Below are positions 42,416 through 51,960 of a DNA stretch of 64,000 nt, in pieces. Numbering within the stretch: position 1 is the stretch's first letter; each line of letters begins with the position of its first letter. The notes under the pieces are model-generated. The model had not been told where the DNA came from. It searched no databases and saw only the letters and a program-made list of their open reading frames with translations. The stretch spans positions 124,001 to 188,000 of the forward strand of contig NZ_CAKZHQ010000004.1 in NCBI RefSeq assembly GCF_936925435.1. The letters are read 5' to 3'. The stretch comes from an uncultured Ramlibacter sp. GTDB lineage: Bacteria; Pseudomonadota; Gammaproteobacteria; Burkholderiales; Burkholderiaceae_C. A program made the translations under genes and the position numbers.

Positions 42416-43459
42416 TCAGAGCTTGATTTCGCGGTTGAAGCGGTCGATCCAGGCGGCGCGGTTCTCGTTGATCTTCTTCCAGTCCTGGAACACGAACTTC
42501 TTCTTCATGTCGGCCGTGTCCTTGGCCAGCACCTTGGCGATCTCGCCTTCCATCTTCACCTTGGTGTTGGTCGGCATGATCAGATAGGGCGCCTGCATCA
42601 GCTTGGCCTGGACCTCGGGCGACAGGGCCACGTCGATCATCTGGGCGGCCAGGGCCTTGTTCGGCGAATTCTTGACGATGTGGATGCTGGTCTTGAAGGC
42701 GATGGCGCCCTCCTTGGGGGCCACGAACTCGACCGGCACGCCACGCGCCTTGAGGATCTGGATGGCGTTGAAGTTGCCCGGGCTGATGTCGATCTGGCCT
42801 TGCTGGTACAGCGCGGCGAGCGCGCCGGGGTTGGCAGCGACCGCAGCCAGGTTGGGCTTGAGCTTCTCGATGGCCTTGAAACCCGCTTCCACATTGCCCT
42901 CGCTGCCGCCGTGCATGCGCGAGATCTCGACCAGGAAGCCCGTGCCCAGCGTGGAGTTCAGGTTGGTGATGCCCACGCGGCCCTTGTATTCGGGCTTCCA
43001 CAGGTCGGCCCAGGAGGTCGGCGGTGTCTTGATCTTCTCGGGGTTGTAGGTCAGGCCCACGGCCTGAAAGAAGATCGACGGGCCGCTCACTTCCTGCGCC
43101 TCGGGGATCAGGTCCTTGTAGTGCTTGCTGCTGGCCACGGGGAAGGGCTCGACCAGGTCCTGGCCGATCGCGGTCAGGGCCGGACCCGGGTCGTGCAGCA
43201 TGATGTCGATCGGCGGGTTGGCGCGCGCCGCCTGGACCTTGGCGATCTGGTCGACCGACAGCATCGCGTCCAGCAGCATGTCCTGGCCTGTCGCCTTCTT
43301 GAAAGCCGGGACGATCACGTCGCGGTGCGCTTCCTCCCAGCTTCCGGTGAAGGTGGCGAACACCAGCTTGCGCGCCTGCGCATGGCTGATGCCGGGAAAC
43401 AGCTCCAGGGCGCTCAGCGTGAGCGCGCTGGTGAGCAGGTTGCGGCGGTTGAGTTGCAT
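42416..43459 (-). CDS. ABC extracellular solute-binding protein, PotD-like
   Basis: 347 residues, family 1-type receptor with a signal peptide cut near FPGISHAQ. The region FATFTGSWEEAHRDVIVPAF is typical of spermidine/putrescine-type receptors. In this operon, ligands could be hydantoins, ureido acids or amides rather than polyamines; that is inference. Confidence 0.9.
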   Translation of the reverse strand: MQLNRRNLLTSALTLSALELFPGISHAQARKLVFATFTGSWEEAHRDVIVPAFKKATGQDMLLDAMLSVDQIAKVQAARANPPIDIMLHDPGPALTAIGQDLVEPFPVASSKHYKDLIPEAQEVSGPSIFFQAVGLTYNPEKIKTPPTSWADLWKPEYKGRVGITNLNSTLGTGFLVEISRMHGGSEGNVEAGFKAIEKLKPNLAAVAANPGALAALYQQGQIDISPGNFNAIQILKARGVPVEFVAPKEGAIAFKTSIHIVKNSPNKALAAQMIDVALSPEVQAKLMQAPYLIMPTNTKVKMEGEIAKVLAKDTADMKKKFVFQDWKKINENRAAWIDRFNREIKL

Positions 43460-43508
43460 GACGGTCCTCGTGAAGTGATGGATGGCTGGAACGACGTGGG
43501 AGAGAAAT

Positions 43509-44594
43509 TCAGGGCGCGGCAAACACCGCGACACTGGCCGGGGACAGGGGCCGCAGCCAGACGGGCGTGCCGGTTTCGCGCGCCGCCGTGCCGTGGGCGC
43601 GCGCCTCGGACAGCTTCATGCGGATGCCGTCGCGGGTGCGGATTTCGTGGACGATGATGGCGCCCAGCGGCATGCCGAATTCGACCGTGCCTTGGAGCGC
43701 CCCATCGGCGCTGTCCACCAGGCCCATGTTCTCGGGGCGGATGCAAGCCACGACCTTGGCGCCGGGGGCCAGACCGATCGGCGCGCGGGCGGCCAACAGG
43801 CCGCCGCCGTCCAGGCGCACCGTGGCGCTGTCGCCCGTGACGCTGTCCAGCGTGCCGGGCAGCACATTCGCCGTGCCGACGAACTGGTTGACAAAGAAGC
43901 TCGCCGGCGCGTCGTACACCTGCGACGGTGGGGCGAACTGCTCGAGCTTGCCCTGGCTGAGCACGGCCACCCGATCGGCCATGCCCAGCGCCTCTTCCTG
44001 GTCGTGGGTTACGATGATGGCCGTGGTACCGGCGGCGCGCTGGATGCGCTTGATCTCGATCTGCATGTCCAGGCGCAGGCTCTTGTCCAGCGCCGAGAAC
44101 GGCTCGTCGAGCAGCAGCACGCGCGGCTCGATCGCCAATGCACGGGCCAGTGCAACCCGTTGCTGTTGGCCGCCTGAGAGTTGTTTGGTCAGGCGGTCGG
44201 CCAGGTGGCCCAGCTGCACCATCTCCAGCATCTCGGCCGTGCGCTTGCGGGCCGCATTGCGCTCCGTGCCGCGCGCGGCCAGACCGTAGCCCACGTTCTG
44301 CGCCACCGTCATGTGTGGGAACAGCGCGTAGTTCTGGAACACGATGCCCACATCGCGGCGCGCGGGCGGCAATTCGTCAATGCGCTTGCCGCCGATCACC
44401 ACCTTGCCCGAGGTCTGCGTGATGAAGCCGGCAATGATGCGCAGCAAGGTGGTCTTGCCGCAGCCGCTGGGGCCCAGCAGGGCCACGAGTTCGCCGGCCT
44501 TCACTTCCAGGGTGACGTGGTCCACAGCCGTCGAAGCGGCATAGCGGTGGACGATGTCGTCCAGCGTGAGGCTTTGTCCGGCGGCAGGGTTCAT
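43509..44594 (-). CDS. ABC transporter ATPase, PotA-like
   Basis: 361 residues. Walker A GPSGCGKTT (about 39-47), signature LSGGQQQRVALARAL, Walker B VLLLDEPFSALD, and a C-terminal TOBE domain with VACIRPENMGL. It heads the minus-strand operon and faces the amidase gene across a promoter region with paired GTATCC sites. The start at 44594 is chosen by alignment to the family; an upstream in-frame opening would run through the operator. Confidence 0.93.
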   Translation of the reverse strand: MNPAAGQSLTLDDIVHRYAASTAVDHVTLEVKAGELVALLGPSGCGKTTLLRIIAGFITQTSGKVVIGGKRIDELPPARRDVGIVFQNYALFPHMTVAQNVGYGLAARGTERNAARKRTAEMLEMVQLGHLADRLTKQLSGGQQQRVALARALAIEPRVLLLDEPFSALDKSLRLDMQIEIKRIQRAAGTTAIIVTHDQEEALGMADRVAVLSQGKLEQFAPPSQVYDAPASFFVNQFVGTANVLPGTLDSVTGDSATVRLDGGGLLAARAPIGLAPGAKVVACIRPENMGLVDSADGALQGTVEFGMPLGAIIVHEIRTRDGIRMKLSEARAHGTAARETGTPVWLRPLSPASVAVFAAP

Positions 44595-44623
44595 GCCGGT
44601 GATCTCGCAAATGCCGTGCCAAC

Positions 44624-44637
44624 TTTGTATCCAATCT
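44624..44637. promoter_or_regulatory. Putative GntR operator, minus operon (TTTGTATCCAATCT)
   Basis: The 14-base TTTGTATCCAATCT lies 30 bases before the ATPase start. Its exact reverse complement is at 44748-44761, before the amidase gene. A shared GntR-family operator for both divergent units is the simplest reading. Confidence 0.65.
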
Positions 44638-44747
44638 AGCGGACCGGCTGACTTGCCGACTGCCATCACCTGGAACCAGTCTTGCAAGGAGGAACTCACT
44701 GACCAGTCGATGTGGGGCGCAGATGCAAATCATCTTGTCGCCGCACC

Positions 44748-44761
44748 AGATTGGATACAAA
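44748..44761. promoter_or_regulatory. Putative GntR operator, amidase side (AGATTGGATACAAA)
   Basis: Exact 14-base reverse complement of 44624-44637, lying 43 bases before the amidase ATG. The core GTATCCA is also found twice at the gntR promoter (47046-47075). Confidence 0.65.
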
Positions 44762-44803
44762 ACATCCACCGTGGTGCATCCACAGACAGAGCAAGGACCA
44801 GGC

Positions 44804-46225
44804 ATGAAAGACGATTTACACCGCTGGACGGCTCGCCACATGGCGCAGCAGGTGGCGGCGCGCCAGGTGTCGGCCACCGAGGTCGCGCAGACCATGCTGG
44901 CGCGGGCCGCCCGACTCCAACCCCAGCTCAACGCCTTCGCCGACCTCGCCCCCTCCCTGACGCTGGCATCGGCACAAGAGGTGGATGCACGCCTGGCCGC
45001 CGGCCAGGCCCTGCCCCTGGCCGGCGTGCCCTTCACCGTCAAGGACAACCTCTGGCTGGGCGGCCGTCCCGCCACCTTCGGCTCCAAGGTGTTCGCTGAC
45101 TTCGTGGCGCCGCGCGACTCCTGGTGCGTGGCGCGGCTGCGCGCCCTGGGGGCCGTGCCGCTGGGCGTGAGCAACTGCTCCGAGTTCGCCTGCAAGGGCA
45201 TCACCGACACGCCCCTGCACGGCCAGACCCGCAACCCCTGGGACCTGCAACGCACGCCAGGCGGCTCCTCCGGCGGCGCCGTGGCCGCGGTGGCCGCCGG
45301 ACTGGGGCCGATCGCGCTGGCCACGGACGCCGGCGGCTCGGTGCGCCGGCCGGCCGCGCACACCGGTCTGGTCGGCATGAAGCCCACGCTGGGGCGCGTG
45401 CCCAACCCCTGGGGCTTCGACGACCCCAACCACCTGCTGTCGGTGATCGGCCAGATCGGGCGCAATGTGGAAGACGTGGCCTTCCTGCTGGACGCGCTCA
45501 CCGCCTGGGAGCCGGCCGACACCCTGTCTTGCCCGGCGTTCGCGCTGCCCGATGCGCTGGCCTCGCTCAAGCAGCCGTTGCGGCCGCTGCGCCTGGCCTG
45601 GTCGCCCCAGATCGGCTGCGGCCTGGCGATCGACGCCGACGTGCTGGCCACGCTGGAAGCGGCCATCGACAAGCTGCGCGCCGCAGGCTGGCAGATCGAA
45701 CAGGCCGACCCGGTGTGGCCGGCGGGCGCCAACGAGTACCCGCTCATCGCCCTGCAGCAGGCCGGCCTTGCGCAGCGCTTCGGTGCCATCTGGCGGCGCA
45801 CGCCGGAACTGCTCGATCCCGATATCGGCGCGCAGATCGAGCTGGGCCTGTCCGTCAGCGGAACGCGGATGTCTGAGCTGCTGAAGCTGCGCGAGGAATT
45901 CCACGCCAGCTTCACGCGTTTTTTCAACGCGCACGATGCCCTGCTCTGCCCGGTCAGCCCGGTGGAGGCCTGGCCGCTGGGCAGTCTCGGCCCGGCACGG
46001 ATCGGTGGCCAACCGGCCGGCCCGCGCGGCCACGCGGCCTTCACGCCGATCTTCAACTATGGCGGCGTGCCGGCGCTGTCCCTACCTTGCGGAACGGGGC
46101 GCCAGGGCCTCCCAGTGGGTCTGCAAATCGCCGGAACGCGCTTTGCCGACGCGCTGGTCCTGCAACTGGCCTGGCAGGCCGAGCAGATCCTGGGCGCATC
46201 GCCCCCCTCGCCGCTGATGGACTGA
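44804..46225 (+). CDS. Amidase-signature family amidase
   Basis: 473 residues. The catalytic triad is present: the lysine in FTVKDNLWLGG (near residue 80) and the cis-serine and nucleophile serine in TPGGSSGGAVAA and DAGGSVRRPAA. The family hydrolyses amides, and some members act on carbamoyl or half-amide acids. It is divergent from the hydantoinase operon and shares its operator, so it may finish breakdown of ring-opened products. AAGGACC precedes the ATG. Confidence 0.92.
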   Translation: MKDDLHRWTARHMAQQVAARQVSATEVAQTMLARAARLQPQLNAFADLAPSLTLASAQEVDARLAAGQALPLAGVPFTVKDNLWLGGRPATFGSKVFADFVAPRDSWCVARLRALGAVPLGVSNCSEFACKGITDTPLHGQTRNPWDLQRTPGGSSGGAVAAVAAGLGPIALATDAGGSVRRPAAHTGLVGMKPTLGRVPNPWGFDDPNHLLSVIGQIGRNVEDVAFLLDALTAWEPADTLSCPAFALPDALASLKQPLRPLRLAWSPQIGCGLAIDADVLATLEAAIDKLRAAGWQIEQADPVWPAGANEYPLIALQQAGLAQRFGAIWRRTPELLDPDIGAQIELGLSVSGTRMSELLKLREEFHASFTRFFNAHDALLCPVSPVEAWPLGSLGPARIGGQPAGPRGHAAFTPIFNYGGVPALSLPCGTGRQGLPVGLQIAGTRFADALVLQLAWQAEQILGASPPSPLMD

Positions 46226-46231
46226 ACGGCC

Positions 46232-46966
46232 TCAGCCGAACAAGACCTCGGCCAGGTCGACCTCCTGCACCTCCTGCGCGTCCAGCTTGAGGGCCTTCTC
46301 GATGTGGTGCAGGTGTTCGACCATCAGCCGGGACGCACCGGCAACGTCGCCGGCTTCGATCGCGTCGAGCAGCAGCGCGTGCTCGTCGTTCGGACAGGCA
46401 ACGGCAGTGGGCGTCTCGAAGGTCAGGATGGCCAGGCAGGTCAGCGGCGTCAGTTCACGCATCAGCCGCGCGAGGATGGTGCTGCCGGACAGCTCGGCCA
46501 GCACAACATGAAAGTCGCCCGACAGGCGCACGGCCTGGCGGCGGTCGCCGCGCGCATGGGCCTGCTGCTCGCGCTTGACCAGGGCCCGCAGCTGCTTGAC
46601 CGCCCCAGCGGCCTTGCCGGCGCTGATGCGCTCGATCAGGCGCTGCACGGCCGCCGGCTCCAGCGTGCGCCGCACCGAGAGCACATCGTGCGCCTCTTCC
46701 GCGCTGGGTGTGGTCACGAAGGCGCCGCGGTTGGGGATGACCGTGACCAACTGCTCGGTGGCCAGCCGCTGCAAGGCGCCGCGCACCTGGGTGCGGCTGA
46801 CGTTGAACAGCTCGGCGACGCGCTCCTCCGACAGCTTGGTGCCGGGCAGCAGCCGGTGCTCGACGATGGCGTCGTAAATGCTCTGGTGGATGTCGGCCTG
46901 GCTCGCTGCGCTGCGCGCCGCAGGCAGGGCCTGCTTTTTCCCTGCGGGGGCTGTGGTTCGGGTCAT
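46232..46966 (-). CDS. GntR-family regulator (FCD type) of the hydantoinase/amidase locus
   Basis: 244 residues. A winged helix-turn-helix (about 25-95, including KLSEERVAELFNVSRTQVRG) is followed by an FCD domain with FHVVLAELSG and HHIEKAL, which carry likely metal-binding histidines. It converges on the amidase gene with six bases between stops. The start at 46966 lacks a good ribosome binding site. Two GTATCCA copies upstream suggest autoregulation. Confidence 0.87.
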   Translation of the reverse strand: MTRTTAPAGKKQALPAARSAASQADIHQSIYDAIVEHRLLPGTKLSEERVAELFNVSRTQVRGALQRLATEQLVTVIPNRGAFVTTPSAEEAHDVLSVRRTLEPAAVQRLIERISAGKAAGAVKQLRALVKREQQAHARGDRRQAVRLSGDFHVVLAELSGSTILARLMRELTPLTCLAILTFETPTAVACPNDEHALLLDAIEAGDVAGASRLMVEHLHHIEKALKLDAQEVQEVDLAEVLFG

Positions 46967-47045
46967 GGTGGCTGGAGGCAATCCGGTCAATGGTGGGCAG
47001 TGAGCAAGAATCCTGCAAGGATCGTGCAAGCCGGCGCGTCCCGCT

Positions 47046-47075
47046 GTATCCATTGCGATCCAGGGATCGTATCCA
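47046..47075. promoter_or_regulatory. Direct GTATCCA repeats in the gntR/AMDase-like promoter region
   Basis: GTATCCA occurs at 47046-47052 and 47069-47075, 23 bases apart, with the inverted repeat GATCC-AG-GGATC between them (47057-47068). The motif matches the core of the paired sites at 44624 and 44748. Confidence 0.55.
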
Positions 47076-47137
47076 CTATGCGCGCCATTGGCACGGTTCT
47101 CGCGTTCACGACGCCCTCCCGACCAAGGAAGAGACCC

Positions 47138-47872
47138 ATGTCAGCGCGAACCATCCTGGGCATGCTCACCCCGTCCTCCAACACCATGCTGGAGCCGGTG
47201 ACCGCCTCCATGCTGTCCAGCCTGCCGGAGGTGAGCGCGCATTTCGGGCGCTTTCGGGTCACCGAGATCGCGCTGTCGGCCAATGCGCTGGCGCAGTTCG
47301 ACAACCACGAGATCCTCGCCGCCGCCGAACTGCTGTCGCATGCGCGCTGCCAGGTGATCGCCTGGAACGGCACCTCGTCGGGCTGGCTGGGGTTCGAGTC
47401 GGACCGGCAGCTGTGCGCGGCGATCCAGCGCAGCAGCGGCGCCCTGGCCTGTACCTCGGTGCTGGCGCTCAATGAAGTCCTGCAGATGACGGGAGTGCGC
47501 CGGCTCGGACTGGTGACGCCCTACACCGAGGACGTCCAGAGAGCCATCGTGCGCAACTACGCCGCCGAAGGCATTGCGTGCGCCGCCGAGCGCCACCTGG
47601 GCCTGCGGGACAACTTTTCCTTCGCCGATGTGACACCCGAGCAGCTGCGCGCCATGGTGGCCGAGGTCATGTCCGGCGCGCCGGACACACGCCCCCAGGC
47701 GGTGGCGATCTTCTGCACCAACCTGGCGGGCGCGCCACTGGTTGCCGACCTCGAAGCCGAGTTCGGCGTCCCTGTCTACGACACCATCGCCACGGCGGTC
47801 TGGAAGTCACTCAAACTCGCCGGCGTCGACACCCGCCGCGTGCAGAGCTGGGGCAGCCTGTTTGGCCTTTGA
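47138..47872 (+). CDS. Asp/Glu racemase superfamily protein, arylmalonate-decarboxylase-like
   Basis: 244 residues. The start MLTPSSNTMLEP is typical of maleate isomerase and relatives. The first catalytic position is WNGTSSGWLG (G78, T79, S80) with no cysteine, while the second keeps C193 (IFCTNLAG). This single-cysteine GTS...C arrangement is that of arylmalonate decarboxylase, not of the two-cysteine racemases and maleate isomerases. The reaction is therefore uncertain; decarboxylation or isomerisation is possible. The ATG follows AAGGAAG. Confidence 0.82.
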   Translation: MSARTILGMLTPSSNTMLEPVTASMLSSLPEVSAHFGRFRVTEIALSANALAQFDNHEILAAAELLSHARCQVIAWNGTSSGWLGFESDRQLCAAIQRSSGALACTSVLALNEVLQMTGVRRLGLVTPYTEDVQRAIVRNYAAEGIACAAERHLGLRDNFSFADVTPEQLRAMVAEVMSGAPDTRPQAVAIFCTNLAGAPLVADLEAEFGVPVYDTIATAVWKSLKLAGVDTRRVQSWGSLFGL

Positions 47873-47888
47873 CCCGGGGCAGACCGCG

Positions 47889-47950
47889 TGTTGCTACTTT
47901 TTCAATAGCATCCACGGTCCATTCCCCGGGGGCTAGCGGCCGTTTTTGCT
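47889..47950 (+). repeat. Comamonadaceae-type intergenic repeat, copy 2
   Basis: TTGCTACTTTTTCAATAGCA, then GGGGGCTAGCGGCCGTTTTT, aligns with the repeat at 11515-11610 in the same orientation (AATAGCA/GATAGCA, GGGG-CTA-GGCCG-TTTT). It lies between two plus-strand genes. Confidence 0.6.
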
Positions 47951-47994
47951 CGCGAACAACGGCTCCGGGCCGTTGCGCCCGTATCATCGGCTGC

Positions 47995-49080
47995 ATGAAG
48001 CGCTTTGCACGCATGCCGCTGTGGACCATCGCCGCGCCCGTGGGCGCCTGGCTGCTGCTGGGCGCCAGCACGCTGGGCCTGGGCGGCTGGCTGTCCATCG
48101 TGCTGACCATCAGCCTGTTCGGCAGCGTGCTGGCCGCCGTGCACCACGCCGAGGTGGTGGCGCACAAGGTCGGCGAGCCCTACGGCACCCTGGTGCTGGC
48201 GGTGGCCATCACGGTGATCGAGGTGGCTCTGATCGTCTCGCTGATGCTGGCCGGCGGGCCCAGCACGGCGGCGCTGGCGCGTGACACCGTCTTCGCCGCG
48301 GTGATGATCATCCTGACCGGCATGCTGGGTCTGTGCCTGCTGGTGGGAGCGCACCACCACCATGAGCAGAGCTTCGGCCAGCACGGTGTCAGCGCTTCGC
48401 TGGCGGCGCTGGCCGCCATCGTGGTGCTGACCCTGGTGCTGCCCAACTACACCACCACCGTGGCCGGCCCGGTCTACAGCCCTGGCCAGCTGGCCTTCGT
48501 CGCCGTGGTCTCTCTGGTGCTGTACGTCACCTTTGTGCTGGTCCAGACCATCAAGCACCGCGACTACTTCCTGCCGGAGGACGTGGGCGATGCCGACGGC
48601 GATGACCATGCCGACCCGCCGTCCACCCGCGTCACCCAGCTGAGCCTGGCACTGATGCTGGCCTGCCTGGGCGCGGTCGTGCTGCTTGGCAAGTCGCTGG
48701 CAGCGGACATCGAGGCCCTGGTGGCGGGCGCCGGTGCGCCCAAGGCGGTGGTGGGGGTGATCATTGCCGCCGTGGTGCTGATGCCAGAGAGCCTGGCGGC
48801 CCTGCGCGCCGCCCGCGCCAACCGCCTGCAGACCAGCCTGAACCTGGCGCTGGGCTCGGCCCTGGCCAGCATCGGCCTGACCATCCCTGCGGTGGCCATC
48901 GTCTCGCTGGCCACAGGCTGGACCCTGACCCTGGGCATCGATCTGAAGTCCACCGTGCTGCTGGTGCTGACCCTGATCGTCGCCACGCTGTCGCTGGGCA
49001 CAGGCCGCACCACCGTGCTGCAGGGCGTGGTGCACCTGGTGATCTTCGCGGTCTACCTGTTCACGACCATCGTGCCCTGA
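47995..49080 (+). CDS. chaA: Calcium/sodium:proton antiporter (ChaA family)
   Basis: 361 residues, about 11 predicted helices. The two CaCA repeat motifs carry the essential glutamates: GEPYGTLVLAVAITVIEVAL and VVLMPESLAALRAARANRLQ. A histidine-rich loop (GAHHHHEQ) lies between helices in the first half. Its 3' end overlaps the convergent iclR gene by 28 bases. It looks unrelated to the catabolic genes around it. Confidence 0.93.
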   Translation: MKRFARMPLWTIAAPVGAWLLLGASTLGLGGWLSIVLTISLFGSVLAAVHHAEVVAHKVGEPYGTLVLAVAITVIEVALIVSLMLAGGPSTAALARDTVFAAVMIILTGMLGLCLLVGAHHHHEQSFGQHGVSASLAALAAIVVLTLVLPNYTTTVAGPVYSPGQLAFVAVVSLVLYVTFVLVQTIKHRDYFLPEDVGDADGDDHADPPSTRVTQLSLALMLACLGAVVLLGKSLAADIEALVAGAGAPKAVVGVIIAAVVLMPESLAALRAARANRLQTSLNLALGSALASIGLTIPAVAIVSLATGWTLTLGIDLKSTVLLVLTLIVATLSLGTGRTTVLQGVVHLVIFAVYLFTTIVP

Positions 49081-49916
49081 GGCGGCTCGGGCCGGGCGGC
49101 GGACGCCGCGCCCAGCCCGTCCGACACGCGCCGCAGCGAGCGGTCAAACGGGTTGATCCGCGCCGACAGGCTTCTGGCCTCGCGCTGCAGCAGGTCCACC
49201 ACCACGGGCAGCCGCTCGGCGTTCAGGCGGTTGGACAGCGTGCCCACGCTGAGGGCGCCCACGACCTGCCCATTGCAGTCGAACACGGGCACGGCCGCGC
49301 CGGCCATGCCCTCGATCAGTCCCATGTTGGTGTTGGCATAGCCCTGGCTGCGCGCCTTTGCCGCCTCGGTGCGCAGGAACACCTCGTCGAGCGCGCCCAT
49401 GTGCCGGATGCGCGGCACGTTGAAGCGCATCACCTCTTCCTGCTCGGCCGGCGGCATGTGCGCCAGGATGGCCATCGCGCCCTGCCCCACGCCCAGCGGC
49501 ACCCGCCCGCCGATGTCACCGGTGAAGGTGCGCACGGGAAAAGGCCCTTCCCAGCGGTCCAGGCAGACCGCGTCGAAGCCCGAGCGCACCAGCAGGAACA
49601 GGCTGTCGCCCAGCGAAGCGCCCAGACGCAGCAGCGCGGGACGGCACAGGGCACGCAAGCCGCCCTGGTCGCCGGCACGCGCAGCCAGCGAGAACAGGTC
49701 CAGGCTCAGGCGGTACAGCTTGCCCTGCGGCGGCTGCTCGACCAGGCCTTCCTCCACCAGCTGCTGCAGCAGGCGGTGCGTCGTGGCCTGGGTCAGGCCC
49801 AACTGCTCGCACAACTGGCTCACGCGCAGGCCGGTCTCTGCGCTGGCCGCCAGGGCACGGACGATCTGCAGCGCGCGGTGCAGGCTGGACACGGGGGCAT
49901 CGTTGGCTTGATTCAT
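49053..49916 (-). CDS. IclR-family transcriptional regulator
   Basis: 287 residues. The winged helix-turn-helix (about residues 10-70, SQLCEQLGLTQATTHRLLQQ) is followed by the IclR effector domain (ANTNMGLIEGMAGAAVPVFD). It is divergent from the transporter/dehydrogenase operon at 50060 and probably controls it. The inverted pair TATCGGAA/TTCCGATA lies just upstream. Confidence 0.92.
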   Translation of the reverse strand: MNQANDAPVSSLHRALQIVRALAASAETGLRVSQLCEQLGLTQATTHRLLQQLVEEGLVEQPPQGKLYRLSLDLFSLAARAGDQGGLRALCRPALLRLGASLGDSLFLLVRSGFDAVCLDRWEGPFPVRTFTGDIGGRVPLGVGQGAMAILAHMPPAEQEEVMRFNVPRIRHMGALDEVFLRTEAAKARSQGYANTNMGLIEGMAGAAVPVFDCNGQVVGALSVGTLSNRLNAERLPVVVDLLQREARSLSARINPFDRSLRRVSDGLGAASAARPEPPQGTMVVNR

Positions 49917-49920
49917 TGCC

Positions 49921-49962
49921 TATCGGAAGAACTAAAACATGTTCATCCATTATTTTCCGATA
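49921..49962. promoter_or_regulatory. Inverted repeat TATCGGAA ... TTCCGATA upstream of iclR
   Basis: TATCGGAA at 49921-49928 and TTCCGATA at 49955-49962 are perfect reverse complements with a 26-base spacer, in an unusually AT-rich stretch (49930-49990). The pair may bind two IclR dimers and control both divergent units. Confidence 0.5.
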
Positions 49963-50059
49963 TTCGATTTTTTATCTATATTTATTCCGTTCACCGGGTT
50001 TTGTCATTGACACGTCACGGCGTCACCGCCCACACTGAATTGGCTGACGGAGCCCCACG

Positions 50060-51099
<1,040 letters not shown>

Positions 51100-51103
<4 letters not shown>

Positions 51104-51960
51104 GCACGAACCGCCCCGCCCGCTGGGCGCCCTTTGCGCTGAGCGCGCCGGCACTGGCGCTGTTCGGCCTGATGGTGCTGTTGCCGCTGGCGCTGACGGC
51201 CGTGCTGTCCTTCCAGCAATACGACCAGCAGCTGGGCGTGCAAGGTGGCCTGACGCTCAAGGCCTATGCGCATGTGTTGGGCGACAGCTACTACTACGAG
51301 ATCTTCTTTCGCACGGCCTGGATCGCGCTGCTGACCACGCTGATCTGCATGCTGGTGGGTGCGCCGGAGGCCTACATCCTCAGCCGCATGGGCAATCCCT
51401 GGCGCTCGGTGTTCCTGCTGGTCATCCTGGCGCCGCTGCTGGTGTCTGTCGTTGTGCGCGCCTTCGGCTGGAGCCTGGTGCTGGGCCCGAACGGCATCGT
51501 CAACCAGGTCTTCGAGATGGTGGGCATTGGCCGCCAGCGCATGCTCTACACCTCCACCGCGGTGGTCATCGCGCTGGTGCACGTGATGCTGCCGTTCATG
51601 GTGATCCCGGTCTGGACCTCGCTGCAAAAGCTCGATCCCCTGGTGGAGAACGCCGCGCTCTCGCTCAACGCCTCGCAATGGACGGTGATGCGGCGTGTGG
51701 TCCTGCCCCAGGTCACGCCGGGCCTGTTGTCGGGCAGCCTGATCGTCTTTGCGCTCAGCGCCAGCGCCCTGGCCATCCCCGGCCTGCTGGGCGGGCGGCG
51801 CCTGAAGATGGTCGCCACCATCATCTACGACGAGTACCTGCATGAACTCAACTGGCCACTGGGCGCGGCCATCGCCCTGATCCTGCTGCTGGTCAACCTG
51901 GCCGTCATGCTCAGCTACAACGCGCTGCTCGAAGGCGCCTACCGCAAGCGGATGGGCTGA
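51100..51960 (+). CDS. ABC permease, PotB-like
   Basis: 286 residues with six predicted helices. The EAA loop is ENAALSLNASQWTVMRRVVL. The start is a TTG at 51100 overlapping the ATPase stop as TTGA, the only sensible in-frame start before the first helix. It overlaps the next permease by one base (TGATG). Confidence 0.9.
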
